9,784 nt of DNA from Pseudomonadota bacterium (lineage in GTDB: Bacteria; Pseudomonadota; Alphaproteobacteria; Parvibaculales; Parvibaculaceae), in the NCBI GenBank assembly GCA_021780275.1, contig JAJXZC010000590.1, forward strand, positions 1-9,784. Reading direction: 5' to 3'. Shown here in pieces: positions 1 through 6,133 of this stretch. Both the position numbers and the translations under genes were made by a program. The notes under the pieces are model-generated. The model was not told the origin of the DNA. It saw only the letters and a program-made list of their open reading frames with translations, and made no database searches. Position 1 is the stretch's first letter, and every line of letters begins with the position of its first letter.

Positions 1-2
1 AG

Positions 3-743
3 CGCCGTAATCGCCCCGTCTCGCTCGACGAGGCTTATGTCTTTCTCGCGGACAATTATGGGAAATTGCTGATCAATGAGCGCTCGGGCCGCGCCGCTGT
101 GCAGGTTCCCGCGCCCTCGATCATGCTCGACGACGGCGAGATCGAGCGCCGCGTCCGCCTCATCCGGCCGATGGACCAGCATCACGCCGCGCTCAAAATG
201 ATGGCCGACAGCCATTGGCGGGAAGCCGATCGCGCGGAGTTCGCCGCAGCCTGGAGCGCCGAAATCGCGCAGCTGCCGGAGTTCTCGGAAAATATTCTGC
301 ACGTCGTCGCCGGCTTGTTGCTGCCGGTATGGAAACGCCTGCCCGACGAATCGACGCGGGTCTATCGCCTTCAGACCGACGACGGCGAAAGGATCATCGG
401 GCGGCGGGTTTCGGCGGCTTGGGCGGCCAATGTGAGCGCGACCGGCGGCGCGGGCCTTGCGCCGGAAGCCGCGCACGCGGCGCTGCTCGGTGAAGGCGCG
501 GTGTTCGATCTCGTAGAGGGCATGCAGCTGCGCCGGGCAAAAGTCATGGGCGCCAACCGCATTGAGCTGGTGAATTTCACGGAAGCGATGCGCGAGCGTT
601 TGCGATCTTACGGCCTCTTCAGCGAGATTATTTCCTGGAAATTGCGGTTCTTCGTGCCGGCCGACACGGAAGGCGCGGCGGTTCTGGCGAGACTGATCGA
701 GACCTATCCGATCGAGCGCGTCATTGAGCGGACGGCCGCGTGA
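3..743 (+). CDS. Strawberry-notch family helicase/NTPase, C-terminal part (5' end outside window)
   Basis: The frame is open from base 3 to the TGA at 741-743, giving 246 visible residues, so the gene starts outside the window. I recognise this as the C-terminal end of the very large strawberry-notch-type proteins (helicase domain, often with a methyltransferase-like region) carried by alphaproteobacterial plasmids and integrative elements. Supporting marks are the segment DNYGKLLINERSGRAA near the left edge and, near the end, LRSYGLFSEIISWKLRFFVP. The helicase motifs themselves are not in view, so function is inferred from the C-terminal family signature and the neighbours. The stop overlaps the start of the Toprim gene (TGATG), implying co-transcription and translational coupling. 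The family presumably acts on DNA during maintenance or transfer of the element, but its biochemical role in bacteria is not well defined. An internal start such as the TTG at 66 is unlikely because similarity continues upstream of it. Confidence 0.75.
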   Translation, partial: RRNRPVSLDEAYVFLADNYGKLLINERSGRAAVQVPAPSIMLDDGEIERRVRLIRPMDQHHAALKMMADSHWREADRAEFAAAWSAEIAQLPEFSENILHVVAGLLLPVWKRLPDESTRVYRLQTDDGERIIGRRVSAAWAANVSATGGAGLAPEAAHAALLGEGAVFDLVEGMQLRRAKVMGANRIELVNFTEAMRERLRSYGLFSEIISWKLRFFVPADTEGAAVLARLIETYPIERVIERTAA

Positions 744-1777
744 TGACCCGCCATGATCCCGCCGAACTGGCGCATCGTCTCGGCCGGCGGGCCGAGGCGG
801 TTTGCCGACATTACCTATTCAATGGCCGTCGCCATGGCGCCTATTGGCAAGTCGGCGACGCCCACAACAGTCCTGGCCGCTCGATGTTCGTCCGCTTGCG
901 CGATTCCCCGAAAGGTCGCGCCGGAAAATGGTTTGACGCCGCCACCGGCGATCATGGCGATCTGCTCGACGTGATCCGCGAGGCTCGGGGCTTCATGCAC
1001 TTTCGCGATGTGATCGAGGAAGCGCGATCCTTCCTCAATTTGCCGCATCACCAACCGGCGCAAGATGCGCCCAGAAGAGAAAACACCCCCGCGGGCTCGA
1101 CGGAGGCCGCGCGACGTCTCTGGGCCCTGTCGCAGCCGATCGGCGGCACGATCACTGAGACCTATTTGCGGCGACGGGGCATTGCCGACTGTCGTGATCT
1201 GACGCCTTTGCGCTTTCATCCACGATGCTTCTATCGGCGAGATGAGCAGGGCCCGACAAAAACCTGGCCGGCGATGATCGCCGCCGTCACGGATCAATCG
1301 GGCAATATCACCGGCGTTCACCGCACCTGGCTCGCGCGCGACGGCTTCGGGAAGGCCTCGATCAACACGCAGCGCAAGGCGATGGGCGACTTGCTTGGCC
1401 ACGCGGTTCGCTTCGGGCGCTCGGCCGAAGTCATGGCGGCGGGCGAGGGCATTGAAACCATGCTGTCGCTCAGATGCGTTCTGCCCGACATGACGGTCGC
1501 GGCAGCGCTCTCCGCGGCCCATCTCGCCGCCTTCCTGTTTCCGCCCTCCTTGCGCCGGCTCTATATCGCGCGCGACAATGACCCGGCAGGCGACAAGGCG
1601 CGGGACCGTCTGATCCGACGCGCCAACGAGGCCGAAATCGACGCCATCGTGCTGTCGCCGCGGCTTGGGGATTTCAACGAGGATTTGGCGACTTTTGGCG
1701 TGGACGCGTTTCGGGCGGAAATCCGGCTCCAGCTCGCGCCGGAGGACGTCGTTCGCTTCATGCGCCTTGCGGCATAG
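743..1777 (+). CDS. Toprim domain-containing protein (plasmid primase-like)
   Basis: The product has 344 residues from the ATG at 743, which overlaps the previous stop by one base. A GTG at 740 is an in-frame alternative. The N-terminal part (about residues 1-100) resembles the domain that precedes Toprim in element-encoded primase-like proteins, with KWFDAATGDHGDLLDVI. The Toprim fold lies at about 225-310: GEGIET (234-239) supplies the conserved glutamate, and ARDNDPAGD (276-284) supplies the D-x-D pair D278/D280. These residues normally bind Mg2+ in primases and topoisomerases, so synthesis or processing of nucleic acid at the element's replication or transfer origin is likely. The catalytic signature is intact. 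No helicase domain follows, so this is a stand-alone Toprim protein. The pairing with strawberry-notch and DUF2493 genes is common in this class of element. Confidence 0.88.
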   Translation: MTRHDPAELAHRLGRRAEAVCRHYLFNGRRHGAYWQVGDAHNSPGRSMFVRLRDSPKGRAGKWFDAATGDHGDLLDVIREARGFMHFRDVIEEARSFLNLPHHQPAQDAPRRENTPAGSTEAARRLWALSQPIGGTITETYLRRRGIADCRDLTPLRFHPRCFYRRDEQGPTKTWPAMIAAVTDQSGNITGVHRTWLARDGFGKASINTQRKAMGDLLGHAVRFGRSAEVMAAGEGIETMLSLRCVLPDMTVAAALSAAHLAAFLFPPSLRRLYIARDNDPAGDKARDRLIRRANEAEIDAIVLSPRLGDFNEDLATFGVDAFRAEIRLQLAPEDVVRFMRLAA

Positions 1778-2090
1778 CCGGAAGGAAGAGGAGGCCCGCT
1801 GGTCGTCCGATCAAGTTCGGCTCGTTCATGGCGACGCCGAAAAGAGCCGCGCCCGAGGCCTTCGAGAGGGGCGATCGGCCGGCAAACGGGCCGGACCGGC
1901 AATGGCTGCGGCCGACGATTTTCCGCCGCCCCAAAGGGGCTTTGCATCGCGAGGCAAAATCGCCGGCCTTCGCCATCCTCCGCTGGCGCTGCGGCCCTGC
2001 GCTTCGCTCCGGGTGCAGGTCCGGCCCGCCCGCCAGCTCCGGCGCCCAGGAAGGCCGCGACGGGCGCGGTCCAAACCGACGGAGCCAATC
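1778..2090 (+). ncRNA. Highly structured intergenic region upstream of the DUF2493 gene (candidate structured RNA or leader)
   Basis: These 313 bases contain no convincing gene but are rich in inverted repeats. First element: bases 1911-1922 pair with 1956-1968 (GGCCG-a-CGATTTT against AAAATCG-c-CGGCC, one A-C mismatch). The pairing continues as GCC/GGC (1925-1927/1953-1955) past a two-base bulge. Inside it sits GCCCC-AAA-GGGGC (1928-1940). An alternative hairpin, TTTGC (1941-1945) with GCAAA (1954-1958), competes with the long stem. Second element: GCTGGCG (1982-1988) pairs exactly with CGCCAGC (2031-2037). Within it GCGG (1991-1994) pairs with CCGC (2026-2029), and CCTGCGC (1996-2002) pairs with GTGCAGG (2013-2019). 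A smaller repeat, TCGGCCG/CGGCCGA, is at 1875-1881 and 1909-1915. The region ends just before the GGAG of the next gene, so it may be a 5' leader that regulates it. I have an uncertain recollection of similar sequence ahead of DUF2493 genes in other Alphaproteobacteria. Confidence 0.5.
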
Positions 2091-3017
2091 ATGAGCGAGC
2101 GCGACCCATTCGAACCGCGGCACAATCCTTCTCCAACCGACCATGTCCTGCAAGAGCTTCAGCTTTATGGCTACCGGCCCTTCTCGGACGAACCCGATCC
2201 AAGGCCCCTGCCCGAGGGCAATCGCGTCGCCGGCGCCATCGCCGATATCTTTGACGCCCTTATCGCCACTTTCATCGACACGCGGCTCGAACCCGACCTC
2301 GAAGATTTGCTGTGGTCGACGGTCAATCTGTTTCACCGCGCCGCGAACCGGATCGAACGCGAACTCGATGACAATGAGCAGGCCCAGCGCCGATCGCAGA
2401 AGGAACAGGACGGCAGCGAAGTCAAATCCGTCGAACTGGAGCGCTTGACCGCCGAAGGGCAGACGCTGATCGAACGGCGCGACGCCTTCGAGCTGATGCG
2501 CGACCAGGCCGCCGAACAGTTCGAACGGCAAACCGGCTCAAGCTGGCGACCGCGCGCCGGCTCCATGGTCAATCACCGCAATCTGACTTCGGCAATGATC
2601 GATAGCCGCGAATTCCTGGCGGCGAAAAAGCGCGCCGAGACGGAAGTGCTCATGCCCGCCGGGCCGAAGATCGCCTTTTCGGGCGGCGAAGCCGGCGACC
2701 ACAGGCTGATCTGGGCCAAGCTCGATCAGGTCCACGCCAAACATCCCGATATGGTGTTGCTCCACGGCGGCTCGCCGAAAGGCGCCGAGAGAATCGCCGC
2801 GCGTTGGGCCGATCACCGCAAGGTCCCGCAAATCGCCTTCAAGCCGGACTGGAGCAAACACGCCAAGGCCGCTCCCTTCAAGCGCAACGACCAGATGCTG
2901 GCGGTCATGCCGATCGGCGTCATCATCTGTCCCGGCACGGGCATTCAGGACAATCTCGCCGACAAGGCCCGCAAGTTGGGCATTCCCGTTTATCGCTTCG
3001 ATGCCGGCGGCGCGTGA
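2091..3017 (+). CDS. DUF2493 / SLOG-family (YspA cpYpsA-related) protein
   Basis: The product has 308 residues. I chose ATG 2091 because GGAG sits six bases upstream (2081-2084) and the frame further upstream runs through the structured intergenic region with no protein-like character. The N-terminal half (1-185) is acidic and helical, with an Arg/Glu-rich stretch around 85-130 that may form a coiled coil. The C-terminal part is the DUF2493 domain, a Rossmann-like SLOG fold. It has KIAFSGG (193-199), LLHGGSPKGAERIAARWA (223-240) with the typical glycine-rich nucleotide-binding turn, and PGTGIQDNLADKARKLGIPV (281-300). SLOG proteins are thought to bind or process nucleotide-derived ligands. 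The role on these elements is not known, though the gene is a regular companion of the strawberry-notch and Toprim genes. The long leader suggests its own regulation. The domain call is secure and the function is open. Confidence 0.9.
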   Translation: MSERDPFEPRHNPSPTDHVLQELQLYGYRPFSDEPDPRPLPEGNRVAGAIADIFDALIATFIDTRLEPDLEDLLWSTVNLFHRAANRIERELDDNEQAQRRSQKEQDGSEVKSVELERLTAEGQTLIERRDAFELMRDQAAEQFERQTGSSWRPRAGSMVNHRNLTSAMIDSREFLAAKKRAETEVLMPAGPKIAFSGGEAGDHRLIWAKLDQVHAKHPDMVLLHGGSPKGAERIAARWADHRKVPQIAFKPDWSKHAKAAPFKRNDQMLAVMPIGVIICPGTGIQDNLADKARKLGIPVYRFDAGGA

Positions 3018-3337
3018 TGCGCCGTCTTTGAAACTCTGTGCATTCCCACGGATCAATGGCGGCCGCTGGCCTAAATGGTGCGCGATACGCTCAGTTTTGC
3101 CGTCTTGAACATCGAGCCTCTCTCTCCCGGCGATCGAACGGCCGCCCCCGCAAAAAGACAGCGCTGATCCTTGGTCCAGCCCAAAGCCTGACGCCATCAA
3201 CCCGTAAAGGGTCGGACTACGCATGCGCGTGCCGCCGCTGCGGGCTTTGCCCTTTGCGGTGATTGCGGCTCTTGCCTGGACTCTTCGGGCGCCTGTAAGC
3301 GGGGGACGGTCCTCCGCTCGAAACAGGAGCCGGATCG
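3018..3337 (+). promoter_or_regulatory. Leader region of the 55-codon gene, with a strong hairpin before the ribosome binding site
   Basis: These 320 bases hold no supported gene. Two structures stand out. At 3235-3259, CCGC-tgc-GGGC-TTT-GCCC-ttt-GCGG forms a two-step hairpin with a 3x3 internal loop. At 3298-3318, AGCGGGGGA pairs with TCCTCCGCT around a three-base loop CGG (nine pairs, one G-U). The second hairpin ends seven bases before AGGAG (3325-3329), the ribosome binding site of the small gene at 3338, so it could influence its translation. It lacks a following T-run, so it does not look like a terminator. I see no clear -35/-10 pair. Confidence 0.4.
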
Positions 3338-3505
3338 ATGTCCTTCAACGACGCTCAAGCCTTCGCCTTCAGCCTCGCCACCAGCCTGATGGTCGCCATC
3401 GTGATATTTCGTGCGGGCGACGGCAGCGTTTCAGTCACGCCGGCCAATGAATTCGACGGCGACGAGGCGCATATCTTGGTTGAGATTGATCCTTTCGCCA
3501 TCTGA
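3338..3505 (+). CDS. Small hypothetical protein, 55 residues, with hydrophobic N-terminal half
   Basis: The frame ATG 3338 to TGA 3503-3505 encodes 55 residues and has an excellent AGGAG eight bases upstream (3325-3329). It begins MSFNDAQAFAFSLATS, continues through the hydrophobic stretch LMVAIVIF (17-24), and ends in an acidic tail (ANEFDGDEAHILVEIDPFAI). The hydrophobic stretch could be a short membrane segment or the core of a small helix. GC-rich third positions, the ribosome binding site and a clean start and stop support a real gene. I do not recognise a functional family, although small proteins of this kind do occur on alphaproteobacterial mobile elements. It follows the DUF2493 gene on the same strand after a 320-base leader, so it probably has its own promoter or a regulated leader. 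No function can be assigned. Confidence 0.7.
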   Translation: MSFNDAQAFAFSLATSLMVAIVIFRAGDGSVSVTPANEFDGDEAHILVEIDPFAI

Positions 3506-3831
3506 TGGCGAAAATCACGCGATCAACTTACTCGCGTTGGGGTTGACTCCGACGCGAGCAACAATTCGTGAGAGTAGTTGGAGAACCACAGCAATTCGAC
3601 GGTGGTGCGCGAAAATGAGCTGGCGCTTCTGGCCGAATTGTCGGCCGCCTCGCGTCGAACTCGCGCCCGCAATCGGCGGCGCGCTGCTGAATCGCTATGG
3701 CACGGCGGTCGGCAACGTGATTCATGCGCCGCAGCGCGAGGCAGGTAGCGCGCGAGCGTTCTAGGGAGCTTCAACTGACTCATCGTGGGCCATCGCAGAG
3801 GTCAGAAACATCTGTTTTGCGAATCGCTACG
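3506..3831. other. Intergenic stretch between backbone and defence island; inverted repeat and possible gene relic
   Basis: No intact gene is supported in these 326 bases. Right after the small gene, CTCGCGTTGG (3531-3540) pairs with CCGACGCGAG (3549-3558) across an eight-base loop (ten pairs, one T-G). It has no T-run, so a terminator reading is weak. A binding or recombination site is equally possible. From about 3605 to 3764 two overlapping frames look partly protein-like. One frame reads VRENELALLAELSAASRR from GTG 3605; the other reads NRYGTAVGNVIHAPQREAG and stops at 3764. They could be a frameshifted relic of one small gene, but this is weak. The minus-strand ubiquitin-like operon ends at 3832, so this stretch also holds its 3' end. 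Confidence 0.35.
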
Positions 3832-5199
3832 TCATCGAAATCCAATCTTGGGTCGACCAGCGTGCATGCTGGTCCGAAGAGCCACGGGCGCGCCTTCGAC
3901 CAGCCGCCGGGACTTGATTGCCCGTATCTTCCCAACTTCAGATCGGACGCCTCCACAGCCTGAGAACAGGCTGATCGTTCGTGCGATCACAATTGCCGCC
4001 ACAACCGCGCTGACATAAGGCGCGGCGACGCTCGCTCCCGCAATCTCAGCCGCGCCACACCGGCCAATCTCCGCCTCAAGGGCCCTATAGGCCTCCGTCT
4101 CCGGGACGATGTCCTGGCCGCCTGGCGGTGCGTGGTCGTTGTCCTGCACATCGGTCGCCGTTGGGGTGAAGTGCGCATCGATCCGATAGTCTGCGTCAAA
4201 CACCGTCACGCGGTAGCGGTCGAAGTCCGCCGCCTTCCTTCCGAGACCGGCGTCGACAATGCACTCGAACCCAATATTCGCCATGAGCCGACGGGCGCCT
4301 TCATTGTCGACACCCGAGAGCGCGATGCGCGGATCATGATCGTCAAGACGGTCTCCCGGCATGATTCGGCGGTCGACTCGTCTCACCTTGAAGCCTTTAG
4401 CCTCGCACCAGGCTTCGCCGGTCTTCGTCTTCAACGCCCCGTAGACTTCTTCGTGCACCAGAACCGAGGTCGCCCAGTTCTCCTCGCTGATCCGATCGCG
4501 ATCGACGAGCACAAGTTCTACGTCCGGGGCATCCTGGTAAGGCAGAGCACCAAGGGTCCAGAGGAACGCCTGGCCGAGATTGCCAAGACCAATCAGCCAG
4601 AGTGCCCCGGGGAGGAAGACTTCCGCAAAGGCTGGCACCTCGCCCCCTGCTGCCGGCCACAGGTCTACCTCAGCGGTCCAGTCTGGTTCGATCCCGCGCG
4701 CGGCCTGAAAGGCCGCGCCGACCGCTAAGGCACCTGCGGCAATACCCGTGAGCGGGTTGGTACTGTCGCCCCAGCGCGCGCTCTCGACCTTGCAAACACC
4801 TGCCCGCCAACCGTCACACCAAGCGGCGACTTCCCAAACGCCTTGCGATGGGGAGTTGCCCACGAAGACGTGGCGCGAAGCGGGACCTTCGAAGCCGAGC
4901 GCGCCAACTTCCCGCGCCGCATCCGCGAGCGTTCGACTTTTTAGCGGGAGCGCACTGTTGAGAGGCCGGTCGCCATGACCGACGACCCGAACGCCACCCA
5001 CAAAAGAGCGATGTCCAACCGATGCTGCCGTTAGGACGGCCGCGTGTGCGGCAACCGACGCCGCGTCCTCGCCGACAACGATTTCGAGCGTCAGCGCCCT
5101 AAGGCGCGCTTCCGCTTCAGGAAAGCCGATGCCCTCGCTATCGACAAGGATCTTCGCAAGCCGAGCAAGCTGCCGCGTCAGCGCCATTTGGGCCACCAT
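3832..5199 (-). CDS. bilD: ThiF/E1-like Ubl-activating enzyme (BilD-like)
   Basis: The product has 455 residues from ATG 5199. ATG 5187 is a possible shorter start with a slightly better purine-rich stretch upstream. The N-terminal half (about 1-195) is the extra domain found before ThiF in bacterial E1-like proteins, ending in STNPLTGIAAGALAVGAAF (146-164). The ThiF/Rossmann domain follows: GLGNLG (204-209), acidic LVDRD (231-235) for ATP/Mg2+, NWATSVL (241-247) in place of the usual N-x-x-R, and SGVDN (295-299). RCGAAEIAGASVAAPYVSAV (380-399) resembles the conserved segment near the E1 active site, making C381 the best catalytic candidate. It would adenylate the C-terminus of the ubiquitin-like protein and form a thioester. 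It is the last gene of the operon and overlaps the JAB stop by 22 bases. Family call is firm; the bil name rests on operon context. Confidence 0.88.
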   Translation of the reverse strand: MVAQMALTRQLARLAKILVDSEGIGFPEAEARLRALTLEIVVGEDAASVAAHAAVLTAASVGHRSFVGGVRVVGHGDRPLNSALPLKSRTLADAAREVGALGFEGPASRHVFVGNSPSQGVWEVAAWCDGWRAGVCKVESARWGDSTNPLTGIAAGALAVGAAFQAARGIEPDWTAEVDLWPAAGGEVPAFAEVFLPGALWLIGLGNLGQAFLWTLGALPYQDAPDVELVLVDRDRISEENWATSVLVHEEVYGALKTKTGEAWCEAKGFKVRRVDRRIMPGDRLDDHDPRIALSGVDNEGARRLMANIGFECIVDAGLGRKAADFDRYRVTVFDADYRIDAHFTPTATDVQDNDHAPPGGQDIVPETEAYRALEAEIGRCGAAEIAGASVAAPYVSAVVAAIVIARTISLFSGCGGVRSEVGKIRAIKSRRLVEGAPVALRTSMHAGRPKIGFR

Positions 5200-5702
5200 C
5201 CAATGTGAAGAGGGGACGGCGTCTCCCGGCTCCGGTCCCGCCAGCGCCGCGCGCCGAGATACTCATAGACCCCAATCCGACCTGGGTCGGTTGCCCGCCG
5301 TGCGTAGTGGGGAAGAATGATCGCGACGTGTCCGATCTCCGCCATGATCGGATTGTTCTGATCCGACTGGCTCTGTTGGTGGCCGCCCGGATGGACGTGG
5401 ACATCGGCGACCACTTCTCGCCCCGTTGTGCGGCAATGCGACCACAGAGTGCCGAGGTTTCGGCCGTCGATGATGACGATTCCCGTCTTCAGCGCGCTCG
5501 GATCGACGTCGTCGTAAAAGACGAACTCCTCGATTTTGCGCTTCGGCCCTTTCGAGCCCAACAAGAAGGCGCCGCTTTCCCGGCGGCCGCCGGCGCGCCT
5601 TTGCAATTCGCGAACGCCCGCTTGCCATAGCGGCCCAGGGCACACGATCTCAGGAGCCGGTCCGAACGCGATCCGCGCGAGCGTTGCTATTAAGGATGCC
5701 AT
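5178..5702 (-). CDS. bilC: JAB/JAMM (Mov34/MPN) metalloprotease, predicted Ubl-deconjugating enzyme (BilC-like)
   Basis: The product has 174 residues from ATG 5702. The JAMM zinc site is visible: RESGAFLLG with E42, then VHVHPGGHQQSQSD with H102, H104, S111 and D114. The spacing is H-x-H-x6-S-x2-D, one residue shorter than the textbook x7 form. JAMM proteins hydrolyse isopeptide bonds next to the C-terminus of ubiquitin-like modifiers. Here the enzyme could remove the modifier from targets or trim its precursor. ATG 5702 gives a natural N-terminus (MASLIATLARIAFG) but overlaps the E2 gene by 53 bases. GTG 5645, just after the E2 stop, is an alternative that would remove 19 residues, and neither has a strong ribosome binding site. 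The stop lies inside the start of the E1 gene. The JAB family call is firm; substrate is inferred from the neighbours. Confidence 0.9.
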   Translation of the reverse strand: MASLIATLARIAFGPAPEIVCPGPLWQAGVRELQRRAGGRRESGAFLLGSKGPKRKIEEFVFYDDVDPSALKTGIVIIDGRNLGTLWSHCRTTGREVVADVHVHPGGHQQSQSDQNNPIMAEIGHVAIILPHYARRATDPGRIGVYEYLGARRWRDRSRETPSPLHIGWWPKWR

Positions 5703-6129
5703 GCAGGTCTCGAAAAATAAAAGAGAGATGGCGCTCGGGCCGCCAGGCCAGATGCGGTAGGTTGGTTGCGTTGTTGCCGTGCGGTCCGGTCTTGCGGTCC
5801 CATGGCCGATAGACCGTATCCTCGTGCCACCACTGAAACGTCCTCTCGATCCGAGGCGTCCCCTTTGGCCGCTGATCGCGTGGGAGGACGCGGTTGTTCG
5901 CATGGTCCCAAATCCGAACCATGGGCGCTTGTCCCGGAAAGTTCGAGAGTTCGGCGCGGAAGCCATACTCGATCGGCTTCCCTTGCGCGTCCTTCCCGGC
6001 CGCGACGGCGAAGTCGAGCCTGGGGAAATCGAAGGCGATGACGCGCCAGTGGCCCGCATCTACACCGGCGGCGAAGTCGCTTTCGGTGAGTTCGGCGGCG
6101 ACGCGGGCGTCGCAGGGATCAACGATCAT
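5650..6129 (-). CDS. bilB: E2/UBC-like protein lacking a catalytic cysteine (BilB-like position)
   Basis: The product has 159 residues. ATG 6129 lies four bases after the ubiquitin-like gene stop. The fold signature is that of bacterial E2-like proteins: DFPRLDFAVAAG (34-45), then YGFRAELSNFPGQAPMVRIWD (55-75), matching the E2 strands and the Y/F-P-x-x-x-P turn. WRPERHLSFIFRDLHGILN (129-147) matches the W-x-P and C-terminal helix. The segment between them, YRPWDR (107-112), sits where I expect the active site. As I recall, relatives have a Y-x-P-C-D-R type motif there, which would place W110 at the cysteine. The only cysteine is C6, far from the site. By position it should carry or present the ubiquitin-like protein, but a thioester role looks impossible without a cysteine. 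It may be a scaffold, use another nucleophile, or represent a tryptophan subfamily. The fold assignment is by motif only. Confidence 0.75.
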   Translation of the reverse strand: MIVDPCDARVAAELTESDFAAGVDAGHWRVIAFDFPRLDFAVAAGKDAQGKPIEYGFRAELSNFPGQAPMVRIWDHANNRVLPRDQRPKGTPRIERTFQWWHEDTVYRPWDRKTGPHGNNATNLPHLAWRPERHLSFIFRDLHGILNSNARADRVRTGS

Positions 6130-6133
6130 GGCG

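Noticed and set aside
815..1522. Minus-strand open frame of 235 codons within the Toprim gene
   Set aside because: Antisense shadow; the plus frame carries intact Toprim residues.
1828..2094. Plus-strand 88-codon frame in the structured intergenic region
   Set aside because: Arg/Pro/Gly-rich without domain character, no ribosome binding site, and the inverted repeats explain the sequence better. It cannot be fully excluded.
1758..2531. Minus-strand open frame of 257 codons across the Toprim/DUF2493 gap
   Set aside because: It is antisense to the start of the DUF2493 gene and the structured leader; composition is that of a shadow frame in GC-rich DNA.
3855..3874. GACCAGC/GCTGGTC inverted repeat as terminator of the ubiquitin-like operon
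   Set aside because: It lies inside the last codons of the E1-like gene and has no T-run on the minus strand.
4132..4728. Plus-strand open frame of 198 codons inside the E1-like gene
   Set aside because: Antisense to the ThiF domain with its GLGNLG motif; no recognisable protein features.
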